From NCBI GenBank assembly GCA_963708625.1, contig CAVPSV010000002.1, positions 310,001 through 374,000 on the forward strand: 64,000 nt of DNA. The letters are read 5' to 3'. The notes beneath the pieces were generated by a model. It saw only the letters and a program-made list of their open reading frames with translations, ran no database searches and was not told the DNA's origin. How positions within the stretch are numbered: position 1 is the stretch's first letter; every line of letters starts with the position of its first letter. The DNA comes from DASXIF01 sp036498145. GTDB lineage: Bacteria > Actinomycetota > Actinomycetes > Mycobacteriales > Jatrophihabitantaceae. Position numbers and translations under genes: made by a program. Below are positions 35,541 through 45,816 of this stretch, in pieces.

Positions 35541-36119
35541 TCAGCCGCTGAGTACGCGAAAGGCGACGTGCCGGGAGCCGGTGGTCCTGGTGAGCGCGAA
35601 CCACACCGCGGTGATGCGGTCCACGACGTCCTGTTGGTCCGCGCCGAGATAGGCCGGACGCAGGCCGATGCCGCTGATCAACTGCTCCACAGCGCCACGG
35701 TCGGCCTCGGGAGCGGAGAAGAACAGATCAGCGGCCACGCCGTCGAATGTCGGCTGGGCGAAGTTCTCCCAGCCGTAGCTGTTGAACGCCCGCACGTAGC
35801 GAGCGGCCGGCGCTGCGGCGGTGATCTCCGCCGCGGCGTTCATCACCGGGGCGCCCATGCGATTCGTCGCGTCAAGCACGAGCTTGCCGTCGAGCGCGCC
35901 GCCATGTTCGGCCAGCAGGTCGGCGACGGCCGGCCCAGGCAGTGCAAGCAGCACCACCTCGGCTGCTTCGATCGCGTCGGCAACAGTGGCCGGCACTGCA
36001 CCTTCCACCTGGACGTCGCCCGGGTGCCGGGAACCCATTCGGACGTCGTGTCCGGCCGCAGCCAGTGCCCGTCCAAGTGTCGCGCCGATGTTGCCGCTAC
36101 CGATGACTGCGATCTGCAT
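35541..36119 (-). CDS. NADPH/F420-dependent oxidoreductase-like protein
   Basis: A 192-residue protein of the F420_oxidored type: IAVIGSGNIGATLGRALAAAGHDV at the N-terminus binds NADP(H) and VRMGSRHP carries the phosphate-recognising Ser-Arg. The rest fits a compact NADPH:F420 reductase-like fold (RAFNSYGWENFAQP). The substrate is unknown; coenzyme F420 is present in many actinobacteria. It begins 8 bases after the EamA stop, so the two genes probably share a transcript, though TATGAC also lies 6 bases before its ATG. Confidence 0.8.
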   Translation of the reverse strand: MQIAVIGSGNIGATLGRALAAAGHDVRMGSRHPGDVQVEGAVPATVADAIEAAEVVLLALPGPAVADLLAEHGGALDGKLVLDATNRMGAPVMNAAAEITAAAPAARYVRAFNSYGWENFAQPTFDGVAADLFFSAPEADRGAVEQLISGIGLRPAYLGADQQDVVDRITAVWFALTRTTGSRHVAFRVLSG

Positions 36120-36126
36120 GACCAGG

Positions 36127-36960
36127 TCATACCGTGATCAGCACGATCGCGGTACCTGCTGCCGCCAAGCCGACACGCTGCACCGCGCTGGTGTGCTCGC
36201 GCAGCACGCCGACCGCGAGCATCACCGTGACGGCCGGGTACAGCGAGGTGAGCACGCCGGCGAGCGACAGCAGCCCGTGCCGGCTGGCGAGCAGGAAGAA
36301 CATGTTCGCCAGCGCGTCGCATGCTCCGCTGAGCAGGGTGAGTGCCAGCGTCTTGCCGCGGATGCGATGGACGGCGCGCTGGCGCAGCGCCAGCGGCACG
36401 ATAGCTACGGCGGATGAGATGCGCGATACCACCAGCGGCCACAGGCCCGACGATTGCCCGGCGCGGGCCAGGAAGATGAAGTAGAACCCGAAACCGAGGC
36501 CGGCTACGAAGGCCAGCGCGATGGTGCGCGCAGCGATCCGCCCGTGTGGATGCTCGTCCCCGGTGCGGCTCACCAGCACCACCGCCAGCAGGCCCAGCAC
36601 GATGCCGAACCACGCCGTCACGTGCGGGCGCTCGCCGACCGCCACGCCGAACACCACCGGAACGATCGCGGCCAGCACCGCGGTGACCGGTGAGATGACG
36701 TTCATCGGCGCGATCACCATCAGCGAGTACATGATCGTCACGCCGACCAGGCCGGCCAGGCCACCGGCGACGCCGAACAGCAGCACCCGTGCGTCGAGGT
36801 GACCCGGGAACACCGGCAGCAGCGCGAGCATCATCAGCGCGCCGACCGGGTAGCTGTGCAGCAGGACGGTGACCGCACTGTGCAGGCGTGACGCGAAGCC
36901 GCCGACGAAGTCGCCGACGCCGTAGAACACGGCCGCCAGCAGCCCGAGGACGACGATCAC
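36127..36960 (-). CDS. EamA/DMT-family transporter
   Basis: A 277-residue protein with ten predicted membrane segments in two repeats, starting VVLGLLAAVFYGVGDFVGGF and ending LREHTSAVQRVGLAAAGTAIVLI. Drug/metabolite-superfamily transporters export small metabolites; substrate not predictable. The start is a GTG at 36960 placed 5 bases after TACGGT, a leaderless arrangement. Downstream it runs into the oxidoreductase gene. Confidence 0.85.
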   Translation of the reverse strand: MIVVLGLLAAVFYGVGDFVGGFASRLHSAVTVLLHSYPVGALMMLALLPVFPGHLDARVLLFGVAGGLAGLVGVTIMYSLMVIAPMNVISPVTAVLAAIVPVVFGVAVGERPHVTAWFGIVLGLLAVVLVSRTGDEHPHGRIAARTIALAFVAGLGFGFYFIFLARAGQSSGLWPLVVSRISSAVAIVPLALRQRAVHRIRGKTLALTLLSGACDALANMFFLLASRHGLLSLAGVLTSLYPAVTVMLAVGVLREHTSAVQRVGLAAAGTAIVLITV

Positions 36961-36965
36961 GCCCC

Positions 36966-36971
36966 ACCGTA
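36966..36971 (-). promoter_or_regulatory. -10 element of the EamA gene, leaderless type
   Basis: TACGGT on the minus strand, five bases before the GTG start. Confidence 0.5.
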
Positions 36972-37007
36972 TCGGGGCGCTATGACCGGTTTAGCCGCGC
37001 AACCGTC

Positions 37008-38282
37008 CTAGCAGGCCGGCTTGCTCATGGTGAACTGCGCGACGTCGAGGTAGCCGGTGCGAAACCCGGCCTCGGAGTAGGCCAGGTACAGCGACCACAT
37101 GCGCCGGAACGTCTCGTCGAAACCCAACTGCGAGACGGTCTGTGCTCGCGCCTCGAAGCGCTCACGCCAGCGCCGCAACGTCTCGGCGTAGTGCCGGCCG
37201 AATCGGTACTGGTCGCTGATGCGCATCGACGTCGCGCGGGTCACCACCCGCGCGATGGCCTCGGCGGACGCGATCTGGCCGCCCGGGAAGATGTACTTGC
37301 GTATCCAGGTGTAGGTCTCGCCGGTGTTCCGCACCGTCTCGTCGTCCTGCAGGATCGCCTGCAGTCCCACCCGGCCGCCCGGCGCCAGCACCCGATCGAT
37401 GGTGGCGAAATAGGTCGTCCCAGTGGTTGGCCCCGACCGCTTCGATCATCTCGACGCTGACCACCGCGTCGTAGCTGCCGTCCGCCTGCGCGGTAGTCGC
37501 GCAACAGCACGGTGGCGCGGTCCGCGACGCCGGCTTCCTCGATGCGCTGCCGAGCCAGGTCGGCCTGCTCGACGCGAGATCGTCAGCGAGGTGACGCGGG
37601 CGCCGCGGTGCGGCGGCCCGGATGGCAAGTTCACCCCACCCGGTGCCGATCTCGAGCACGCGCTTGCCCGGGTGCACGCCGGCCGCGTCGAGCAGCCGAT
37701 CCATCTTGCGTCGCTGGGCTGCGGCCAGCTCTTCGTTGCAACCGGCCGGCTCGCCGTCGAACAGCGCGCTGGAGTACGTCATCGACTCGTCGAGGAACGT
37801 CTTGAACAGGTTGTTGGACAGGTCGTAGTGCCGGTGGATGTTGCGCCGGGCGCCGTCGATCGGTGTTGTCCTCGGCCGACGGCGTGCGGCGCAGCACGAC
37901 GTGGCGCAACCGTTGCAGCGCCGCCGGGACCAGTTCGCGCATGTGCCCGGCGAAGGCCGTCAGCACGCCGGCGAGATCATCGCTGACCCAGTCGCCGGCC
38001 ATGTAGGCCTCACCGAAGCCGATCGTCCCGGTGTCGCCGATGCGGTGGTAGAACGCCTCGGGTCGGACGAGGGTGAACTCCGGATCGCCCGCACGGCCGC
38101 CGCCGTAGGCGACGTCCCGCCTCGACGACCCGTACCGGTATCCGTTCGACCGCGCGGTGGAAGATCCGCTTCGCCACTGCGGCACGCACCGGCGTGTGCG
38201 GCGCCGTGGCGACGTCCGGCCATCGCGCCGCGTCGACGCCGGCGGGGTGTGCGGAGGGACGGTTCACATCGGTGACGGTCAT
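37008..38282 (-). CDS. cyclopropane-fatty-acyl-phospholipid synthase family (five or more frameshifts)
   Basis: A SAM-dependent enzyme that adds a methylene bridge to unsaturated membrane fatty acids. Reassembled segments include FYHRIGDTGTIGFGEAYMAG, NLFKTFLDESMTYSSALF, the SAM motif VLEIGTGWGELAIRAA, VVSVEMIEAVGANHWDDLF and TYTWIRKYIFPGGQIAS. The end is RTGYLDVAQFTMSKPAC. Indels lie near 38115, 37855, 37620-37560, 37500 and 37410. GGAAGG precedes the ATG at 38282. Mycolate-modifying relatives are possible, but the N-terminal domain points to a Cfa-type enzyme. Confidence 0.82.
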
Positions 38283-38352
38283 CGCTGCGCCTTCCGCTCG
38301 GCCGGGGAACAGGGGGACAGCCAGCTTTGAGCCTATCGGGTGCGCCGCCTGG

Positions 38353-39065
38353 TCAGACGACGAGCGACGCCTGCCCGGCCAGCGCCTCTTGCAATACCTT
38401 CGTCACCGGGTCCGCAGCCGGTTCCGCCGGGGCAAAGCCCAGCACCGTGGCCAGCACGAAGCCAGTGGTGAGCCGATGCCACAGCGCGGCGCGGCGCAGC
38501 ATCGCGTGTGCCTCGCCGTCGCACCCGGACGTAGCTGACGGATGCGGCGATGGTGGCGACCCGCTGCGCATACGCGGCCGAGCGGCGCGCGCTGGTCATG
38601 CGGTCGCGCGCACCGTGCAGCACGAGCAGCCGGCGCCCGGCGAGCTGGTCGATCGGGTCCTCGGGCTCGATCCACGGGGCCAGGCCGACGACTGAGACGC
38701 ACGCTCGGGTGGCCGGCCGCGTAGAGGGCGGCGCGACCGCCCATCGAGTGACCGACGAGGGCGACCGGTGCCTCGGGAAACCGGCGGGCCAGCTCGTCCA
38801 GCGCCCACCGGGTGTCGGCGACGGGCGCCTGGTCTGCGCCGTTCCAACCGCGCACGCCGGTATCGCAGCCGGGCCACCGCGAGGCCCTCGGCCGCGCCGG
38901 CCGCGCGCAAGCTGCGTCGCGAACGGCACGCATCCGCAGTACCGGCGAGCTGCCGCGCCGATGTCGGTGCGGCGCTGCGTGCGCGGCCACCGTGCAGCAC
39001 CAGCGCCACCGCCGCGGGTGGGCACCGGCGGATCGGTGACGAGCAGCGTCGGGGCGGGCTCGCAT
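38353..39065 (-). CDS. alpha/beta hydrolase (frameshifted)
   Basis: Pieces in several frames assemble to one small serine hydrolase: PTLLVTDPPVPTRGG, VALVLHGGRARS (oxyanion turn), then TRWALDELARRFPEAPVALV, the nucleophile elbow GHSMGGRAALYAAGH, DQLAGRRLLVLHGARDRMTS (acid) and DGEAHAMLRR (late His). About 237 residues. Its ATG at 39065 shares a base with the proposed stop of the upstream peptidase (TGATG). Breaks near 39045, 39020, 38990-38850, 38700 and 38525. Substrate unknown. Confidence 0.65.
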
Positions 39066-40651
39066 CAGCGGGGGCACGTGGTGTTCGCCGGCGGCAGCGT
39101 AACCGGCGATCAGGTAGGCGTTGACGTAGTTGTCGATGCAGGAGCTGCCCTGCAGGTAGGACGTGTGCCCTTCACCGTTCCAGGTGAGCAGTTCGGCGTT
39201 GCCCAGCGTTTGCGTCAGGTCCTTCGCGCCCTGGTACGGGCGTGGCCGGGTCGTGCAGGTTGCCGACCACGAGCACCTTGTTCGGCGGTCGCGGCGGACG
39301 GCAGCGGCAGCGGCGTGCGGTCGCGGCTGCCACGACTGGCAGGAGAACAGCGACGCCGCCGACCAGACCCCGAACATCGGGTACTTGGTCGCCCACTGTC
39401 TGCGCCGTCGATCGGATCGTCGCGTCGGTCGGGCCGGGCTTGCGAGTCGTTGCAGGAGATGGTGGTGTTGGCGTCGTAGATGTTGGTGTACGTGCCGTCG
39501 GAGTTGCGCTCGTTGTACTCGTCGGCCAGTGCGAGCAGGCCCTTGCTGTCGCCCTGCTGGCCGACGAGCAGAGCGGTGCCCAGGTCCGGCCACTCCGACT
39601 GCGAGTACAGCGCCTGCAGCACCCCGGTGAGGATCAGCGCGCCGGTCGCGCTTCGCGGGGATCGGCTGTGTCGCTCGTCGGGATCGGCGCGATGATGGCT
39701 TTGCGCGACCAGCTGGTAGACGACCTGGCGCGGGTTGCCTAGCGACTTGCACGGCGATGCGTGCGTGCAGGCAGTCCTGCTGCGAACTGGTCGAACGCCG
39801 ATCTCGAACCCGCCGAGCTGGTCGGCGAACTGCGCTGATGTCGCTGGTCAGCGGGTCGACCGCCCCGTCGAGCACCGCGACCCGGATGCTGTTCGGGAAG
39901 AGGTGCGCGTAGGCCGCGCCGAGTTCGGTGCCGTAGGAGAAGCCGAGGTAGTTCAGCGGCGCGGTTGCCGAGCGCGATGCGCAGTTGCTCCATGTCGCGC
40001 GCGGTTTGCTCGGTGTCGTAGTCGGCCAGCGCGGATCCGTACTTGGCCGTCGCAGGCCGAGGCGACCTCGTCGGCCAGGCTCTTGGCTTGCGTGAAGCCG
40101 GCATTGGTACGCACATCCGGGAAGGCGGCGAACAGCTTGTCCTTGCTCAGCGTCGCTGACGCAGTTGATGGGCGAGGACTGCGCCGACGCCGCGCGGGTC
40201 GAAGCCGATCAGGTCGAAGTTGGCGAGGATGCCGTCTGACAGCTGCGGGCGTGAGTCCGACGGCCAGGCTCGATGCCCGACCCGCCCGGGCCGCCCGGAT
40301 TCACCATCAGTGAATCGCCGGTGGTGTTGCGATCGTCGTGGACCTTGAGGAGGACGATGTCGATCGTTGTGCCGGTCGGGTCGGCGTAGTCGAGCGGCAC
40401 GGCCAGGGTGCCGCACTGGAAGCTCAGATGCGACAGGCGGCTCGGCCGGGATGCCGTACGCGTCGACGTTGAGGCGGGTCTTGCAGTCGGTGAAGGAGAT
40501 CTGATGCGTCGGGACGTTCGCGGCAGCTGCTCGCTGCCGGCGCGGAGGCGGTAGCGGTGCCGTGGCCGGACACAGTGCTGGTGCAGCCCGCGAGGGCGAG
40601 CGCCGCCAGGCCCAGCACCGCCGCGACGGCGCGACGGCGTCGCAGGTTCAT
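39065..40651 (-). CDS. secreted lipoprotein peptidase, SlpD/TAP-like alpha/beta hydrolase (many frameshifts)
   Basis: The ATG at 40651 opens a lipoprotein signal: MNLRRRRAVAAVLG, LAALALAGC with the lipobox Cys, then a Ser/Ala/Thr-rich linker. Across several frames follow NPGGPGGSGI (oxyanion region), the nucleophile segment GFSYGTELGAAYAHLFP (39.9 kb), IRVAVLDGAVDPLT, LHDPATPYQGAKDL and the end LPPANTTCPR. This matches tripeptidyl-aminopeptidase-like hydrolases of Streptomyces and mycobacteria. At least eight indels. TAGCGT sits 7 bases before the ATG. Confidence 0.75.
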
Positions 40652-40658
40652 GTCCTGC

Positions 40659-40664
40659 ACGCTA
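40659..40664 (-). promoter_or_regulatory. -10 element of the lipoprotein peptidase gene, leaderless type
   Basis: TAGCGT on the minus strand, seven bases before the ATG at 40651. Confidence 0.45.
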
Positions 40665-40720
40665 CGCGAATGGCACCCGTGTCATCTCGCCAGCACGGCG
40701 CGCACACCGATGCCCGGTAC

Positions 40721-41959
40721 TCACCTCGAGGTGAAGTGTTCCAGCACCAGGGCCTGGACCTCGCCCATGATGAAGCCGAGCAGCGCCCCGACGGTGATCA
40801 GGATCCACTCGTCCTGTTCGAACGCGGGCCGGATCAGCGCCTCGAACTGCAGTTCGTCCAGGGCCTGCATCTTCTCGATGAGCAGGTTGCGCACATCCAT
40901 CGACTCGCGGGCGTAGTCCTCGACGTAGGTCATCGTCTCCGGCATGCGTGCCATCACCTTCGCGGTGATCGCGCGCTTCATCTCCTGGTAGCGCGTACTG
41001 CCGACCGTCATCACGACCAGCGGCTTGGCCAGTCCGGTGTTGCGGTCGAGCGAGGCCTGGACCTGCCGGCGGACCATCGCGAAAACCCGATCGGACAGCG
41101 GGCCCTTGAGCACCGCCTCGATCACCTTGCGTGGCGTGATGATCTCGTCGGCGATCAGCGCGCCGTAGTCGGCGGCGACCTCCTTGCGCCGCTTGAGGAA
41201 CAGGCCCTGCCATTCGACGCCCAGGACGCGGATCGGTTCCTTCGGATTGAAGATCATCTTCAGGGCGAGCCAGTCGGTGAACCAACCGACCAGCAACCCG
41301 AACGCCGGCATGATCAACGGCTGGTGGAACAGCAGCCACAGCACCATCTGCAGCAGCCCGATGGTGCCGCCGAAATAGATGCCGGACCGGGCGATGAACC
41401 GGAACTCCTTGCGGCCGGCCTCCTGGAAGATCCGGTTGAGCAGCGCCTTGTCGGTGACCAGGTTCCGGACCACCATCTCGCGTAGGTCGAACACGCTGTC
41501 GACGTCGGAGCGGATCTCGCTGAGCACCTCGCGGACCATGCGCGGCGTCTCGGCCTGGACCCGGCAGATGAGCAGCCGGCGCATCGGCTCGGGCATCGCC
41601 TCCCAGAGCCCCGGCTGGTACTCGGCCATGATCTCGCGGGTGATCTCCTCGCTGGCCCGGCGCATCGGCTCGGCGATCTCCTGCGCGATGCGCTCCGGAT
41701 CGAGCCGGGCCACCACTTCGCTCGCCGAGATGAGGTCGCGGGTCATCGTGTCCACCGCGATGCTCGCCATCCGCGCCGCGCGACGAGGCACGATGCCCTG
41801 CCAGCCGAGGTACGGGCGGATGCCGACGAACTCCAGCGGCTGGAACATCATCCGGATCGCCACCAGCTTGGTGACGTAGCCGATGATCGCCGCGACGACC
41901 GGGATGCTCAGGTCGATGTACCAGTGCTCGGCGAGGTCGTGCAGGATGCCGCCGGACAT
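40721..41959 (-). CDS. DUF445 membrane protein
   Basis: A 412-residue DUF445 protein: an N-terminal hydrophobic segment (IPVVAAIIGYVTKLVAIRMM) with the family-type FQPLEFVGIRPYLGWQGIVP, a long helical middle, a repeated half (FGLLVGWFTDWLALKMIFNP, VEWQGLFLKRRKEVA) and a C-terminal segment ILITVGALLGFIMGEVQALV. The family is related to YheB/YtaF-like membrane proteins of unknown role. Its ATG shares one base with the stop of the Abi-alpha gene (TGATG), so translation is coupled. The gene is intact. Confidence 0.85.
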   Translation of the reverse strand: MSGGILHDLAEHWYIDLSIPVVAAIIGYVTKLVAIRMMFQPLEFVGIRPYLGWQGIVPRRAARMASIAVDTMTRDLISASEVVARLDPERIAQEIAEPMRRASEEITREIMAEYQPGLWEAMPEPMRRLLICRVQAETPRMVREVLSEIRSDVDSVFDLREMVVRNLVTDKALLNRIFQEAGRKEFRFIARSGIYFGGTIGLLQMVLWLLFHQPLIMPAFGLLVGWFTDWLALKMIFNPKEPIRVLGVEWQGLFLKRRKEVAADYGALIADEIITPRKVIEAVLKGPLSDRVFAMVRRQVQASLDRNTGLAKPLVVMTVGSTRYQEMKRAITAKVMARMPETMTYVEDYARESMDVRNLLIEKMQALDELQFEALIRPAFEQDEWILITVGALLGFIMGEVQALVLEHFTSR

Positions 41960-42816
41960 CAGGACGGCGCCGGGCGGTCCGGGTTCGTCGCCGACCAGAA
42001 CTGCCGCCCGAGCGGCGACAGCGACACGCTCTTGCGTACCAACCGGGTGCCACCGTGGCGCCGCGTGCTCGCCGCGTCCTCGGCATCGCGCACCGTGGCG
42101 TCGGTGCCGAGCATGTCGTACTGCACGCCGAGCGAGTCGTCCGCCGGCCCGAACTCGATCAGTCCGAGCCCGTGCAGCCGGGTGAGGTAGGTGGGCACGT
42201 TGTCCGGACTGACCACGCCAGCGGACCGGCCGACGGTGGAGACGTTGGCCACCAGCACGCGCCCAGGCCCACGGCCGATGCCGCGGGTGGTCAGATCGCC
42301 GGCGGCGTGCGTCGACGCCGTCGGACAGCGCCGCGAGGATCCGGGCCTCGTCGGGCACCAGCTGGCTGACGATGTTGCCGTAGAGATACTCGCTGCTGGC
42401 ACCGCGGTCAGGCTCGACGGAGCGTTCCAGCAGCTCGCTCATCGCGCTGCGCAGCGCGTCCTTGCCGGTGCTGTTCTGGACCAGCCACACGGCGCGCTGT
42501 TCCTCGCTGCTGAGCCCCGCCGTGCCAGGCATGTCCAGGTGTTCTCCGATGTCGAGGACCCGGCGCACCTCCTGCAGCGCCGCGTCCTGGAGCCGCTGCA
42601 CCTCGCGCTGCAACGCCTGCCCGCCCGGCAGCCGCCGGGCCAGCCCCCACCCGGTTCGGGTGAGCATCCGTCCCATCCGCGCGGCCCCGACCAGGGCGGT
42701 TCCCGCTGCGGCGACCACCTGGGCGGCCTGCGGCGTCTCGATCCGGGCGAGCTGCTGCGCCCGCCGGGACGACGGCAGGGCAGCGGCCTGCCCGGCCCGT
42801 TCGGATGCGCCATCAT
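41959..42816 (-). CDS. Abi-alpha (DUF4393) family protein (two frameshifts)
   Basis: About 285 residues. After the ATG at 42816 (AGGGAG upstream) an indel near 42800 leads to ERAGQAAALPSSRRAQQLAR, a hydrophobic-amphipathic region GTALVGAARMGRMLTRTGWG, then VPDEARILAALSDG; after an indel near 42310 it continues VANVSTVGRSAGVV, VPTYLTRLHGLGLIEFGPAD and LVRKSVSLSPLGRQFW. This matches the Abi_alpha family, named after an abortive-infection protein, although most actinobacterial members have no tested antiphage role. Coupled to DUF445. Confidence 0.72.
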
Positions 42817-42899
42817 GCTCTCCCTGCCGAGGACGTGTAGCGGCCGAATGACCTGTCGCGGCTCGTAAGACCTGTCAGAGAATAGGGGGGTCGCAGACA

Positions 42900-44084
42900 A
42901 TGACGCCCATGCAGCTGCCGGTGATGCCGCCCGTCGCCCCCATGCTCGCCAAGGCGGTTGCCGAAATCCCGCCGGGCGCGTCCTACGAGCCGAAATGGGA
43001 CGGCTTCCGCGCCGTCATCTTCCGCGACGGGGACGAGGTGGAGATCGGCAGCCGCAACGAGCGGCCGATGACCCGGTACTTCCCGGAGCTGGTACGAGCG
43101 CTTCGGCCAGGAGCTGCCGCAGCGGTGCGTCGTCGACGGCGAGATCGTCCTTGCCACCGGGCACGGGCTGGACTTCGAGGCGCTGCAGCAGCGCATCCAT
43201 CCGGCGGCCTCGCGGGTGACGCTGCTGTCCGACGCAGACGCCGGCGGCGTTCGTCGCCTTCGACCTGCTGGCCGTCGGTAACGAGAACTTGATGGGCCGT
43301 CCCTTCGCCGAGCGACGCACGCGGCTGGAGGAGATCCTCCGTAGCGGTCCGGTGACGGCGGGCACTGTGGGCACTCTGGGCACCGGGGCACTGTGGGCAC
43401 TGTCGACGCGGTGACCAAGCAGGCAGGGGATCCGGGCGTGCGGCGCGTGCACCTCACGCCGGCCACGCGGGACTTGGACACGGCGCGGGAGTGGTTCGCG
43501 CAGTTCGAAGGCGCCGGCCTGGACGGCATCGTCGCCAAGCCGCTGGCTGGGACATACCAGCCGGACAAGCGGGTCATGTTCAAGATCAAGCACGAGCGCA
43601 CCGCGGACTGCGTCGTCGCCGGGTACCGCGTGCACAAGTCCGGCCCCGACGCCATCGGCTCACTCTTGCTCGGCCTGTACGACGATGCGGGCGCACTGGC
43701 CTCGGTCGGAGTGATCGGGGCCTTCCCGATGGCGCGCCGCAAAGAGCTGTTCACCGAGCTGCAGCCGCTGGTGACGACCTTCGACAGCCACCCGTGGAAC
43801 TGGGGTGGGCAGATGGCGGAGGCAGCCACTCGCACATCCGCGCGCGGGCGAAGGGTCGCGGTGGAACGCGGGCAAGGACCTGTCCTTCGTCCCGCTGCGA
43901 CCCGAGCGCGTGGTCGAAGTGCGCTACGACCACATGGAGGGGCCGCGGTTCCGGCACACCGCCCAGTTCTCCCGGTGGCGGCCCGACCGCACGCCCACCT
44001 CCTGCACCTACGCACAGCTGGAGCAGCCCGTCACCTTCGCGCTGGACGACATCGTGCCCGGGCCTCGGCGCCACCGGCGGGTAA
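42900..44084 (+). CDS. ATP-dependent DNA ligase, LigC type (five or more frameshifts)
   Basis: The ligase seals nicks using ATP. The adenylated Lys is K32 in YEPKWDGFRAVIF (motif I); later pieces are RNERPMTRYFPEL, CVVDGEIVLATGHGLDFEAL (motif III region), FVAFDLLAVGNENLMGRPF, GLDGIVAKPLAGTYQPDK (motif IV), MFKIKHERTADCVVAGYR (motif V), then an OB-fold part with WNAGKDLSFVPLRPERVVEV. A GGGGGG lies before the ATG. Breaks near 43095, 43245, 43395, 43815-43850 and 44065; the corrected stop is 44082-44084. About 390 residues and no polymerase domain: LigC rather than LigD. Confidence 0.82.
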
Positions 44085-44095
44085 CGCACTGGCGG

Positions 44096-44938
44096 TTAGC
44101 CGGCGGCGCCGCGGCGATACCGGCAGAACAGCGCGCCGTCCTCCTCGAGCAGGCCGGCGAGGCTCAGCGCGCGTGGCGGATCCGAGAACGGCATGCCGGC
44201 GATGATGCGTTCGGGTCCGGGGCCGACGAGCAGCGGCGTGAGGCTCAGGCACACCTCATCGACCAGTCCCGCGGCGGCGAACTGGGCAAACAGATGCGGG
44301 CCCCCTTCGCACAGGACTCGCGTCAGTCCCCGCTCGGCCAGTGCGCGCAGCGCGGCGGCCAGGTTCGCGCCGCCGGGGTGAGCGCCGGCGTCGCGGGCGG
44401 CTGGCTCCTCAGCCTTGGCCTCGATCACGTCGGTGCGACGGCGCAGCCGTGCGAGCACATCCTCATCGCCGGCACTGCCGGTGATGACGATGGTCTGCGC
44501 CTGGCTGGGTGAGTCGGCGAACAGGGGTGCGTCCGGGTCCAATCGCAGTGCGCGGCTAGCGACCGCGGTCGGCAGGTGCGGCGACAGACCGAACCGCGCC
44601 CGGACCTCGACCCGCGCTGGGTCGAGGCGGATCGGACGGTAGCCCTCCGCGCGCGCGGTGCCGGCGCCGATCAGGACGACGTCGGCCAGATCGCGCAGCG
44701 CGGCGAAGACCGCATTGTCGCCCGGCGTTTGCAGACCGCGGGAGACCCCGGCGACCGTCGCCGCCCCGTCAGCGCTCGCGACGAAATTGACCCGCAGGCC
44801 GCCACCGTCCAGCCAGTCGGCGGCGTACCACTCGTGCACGTCGATCGCCGTGTCGGTGCCGCCGTCGATTTCGCTGTCTGTGCCGAGGTCGCCGCCGGTG
44901 TGCCGACGGTCCGGGGAGCGCGGGAGCAGTGCTCGCAT
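44096..44938 (-). CDS. pyrimidine reductase family protein (RibD C-terminal domain)
   Basis: A 280-residue NADPH-dependent reductase: LRVNFVASADGAATVAGVSR, VFAALRDLADVVLIGAGTAR, then TVLCEGGPHLFAQ-like RVLCEGGPHLFAQFAAAGLV and VCLSLTPLLVGPG. The RibD_C fold reduces the ribosyl group of the riboflavin precursor; without a deaminase domain and outside a rib operon, the true substrate is open. The ATG at 44938 lies six bases after CAGGAT. Convergent with the ligase (11 bases apart). Confidence 0.82.
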   Translation of the reverse strand: MRALLPRSPDRRHTGGDLGTDSEIDGGTDTAIDVHEWYAADWLDGGGLRVNFVASADGAATVAGVSRGLQTPGDNAVFAALRDLADVVLIGAGTARAEGYRPIRLDPARVEVRARFGLSPHLPTAVASRALRLDPDAPLFADSPSQAQTIVITGSAGDEDVLARLRRRTDVIEAKAEEPAARDAGAHPGGANLAAALRALAERGLTRVLCEGGPHLFAQFAAAGLVDEVCLSLTPLLVGPGPERIIAGMPFSDPPRALSLAGLLEEDGALFCRYRRGAAG

Positions 44939-45074
44939 GTGCCCATCCTGCGCGATCGGAACCCGGCGTGCGGTCGGGGTAGGGCGATTCGGACGATGGG
45001 CGAGGACACGAACGGGTACCCAGACGGGTACGGGATATGGGTACACGGCAAACGGCACACGGTGTGGGGTGAGC

Positions 45075-45802
45075 ATGGGCAGCAAGCCGAGTCGCCTTCC
45101 GGGCGGCATCGAGCACGCCCTGGACAACGCGCTGGACAAGGCACTGGCGGTGCAGCGTCCGGTGGTGCTGGCCTACGTCGCCAGGATGCGCGAGCGCAAT
45201 CCGGCGGCGACGCCCGAGGAACTCATCAGCAAACTGGAGCGGCACTACCTGTCCGCGGTGGTGGGGATGGGCGGGGCGTCGGGGGCGGCGGCGGCGGTGC
45301 CCGGCGTGGGCACCGGGGCGGTGCTCGCGTCCGGCGCCGCGGAGATCGCCGCGTTCGTCTCGACTACGGCGATGTTCGTGCTCGCTGTCGCCGAGGTGCA
45401 CGGCCTGCCGGTCAGCGATCCGGAGGTGCGCCGCGCACTGGTGCTCGCGGCACTGCTCGGCGATACCGCCGAGGCGGCGTTGGTCTACGGCGAGTTCCAG
45501 GCGCCGCACTGGGCACAGGTGCTGGGCCGCTCCGCCTCCCGCGACCGCATCACCGGCCTGAACGCTCGGCTGGCCCGGCTCGTGCTGGGGCGGTTCGGCC
45601 GGCGTCAAGGCGCCCTCGCGCTGGGCGGGCCCTGCCGCTCGGGGTCGGGGCCGGCATCGGCGCGATCGGCAACGCGGCGCTGGCCCGGACCGCGATCGCG
45701 TCGGCACGCAAGGCGTTCGGGCCGCCACCGCCGACCTACCCCGCTCGGGTGATCGACGCCTCGAACGCGGATGGCTCGCACGCCGACGGGCGGCCGGGGT
45801 GA
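45075..45802 (+). CDS. hypothetical membrane-associated protein (frameshifted near 45620)
   Basis: A protein of about 242 residues: KPSRLPGGIEHALDNALDKA start, a hydrophobic Gly/Ala-rich block (AVVGMGGASGAAAAVPGVG, then AAFVSTTAMFVLAVAEVHG) and, after one indel near 45620, LPLGVGAGIGAIGNAALART with a polar tail. The Gly-rich hydrophobic blocks resemble EcsC/DUF697-like membrane-associated proteins, but I cannot assign the family. The start is ATG 45075 with GGGGTGAG just upstream. Confidence 0.55.
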
Positions 45803-45816
45803 GGTCAGCGGCGCCG

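Noticed and set aside
36126..36131. TATGAC as a separate leaderless promoter for the oxidoreductase gene
   Set aside because: It overlaps the stop codon of the upstream EamA gene and misses the final T; co-transcription with EamA is simpler.
40562..41485. 307-codon plus-strand frame
   Set aside because: Antisense to DUF445 and the peptidase start; Gln/His/Asp-rich shadow composition.
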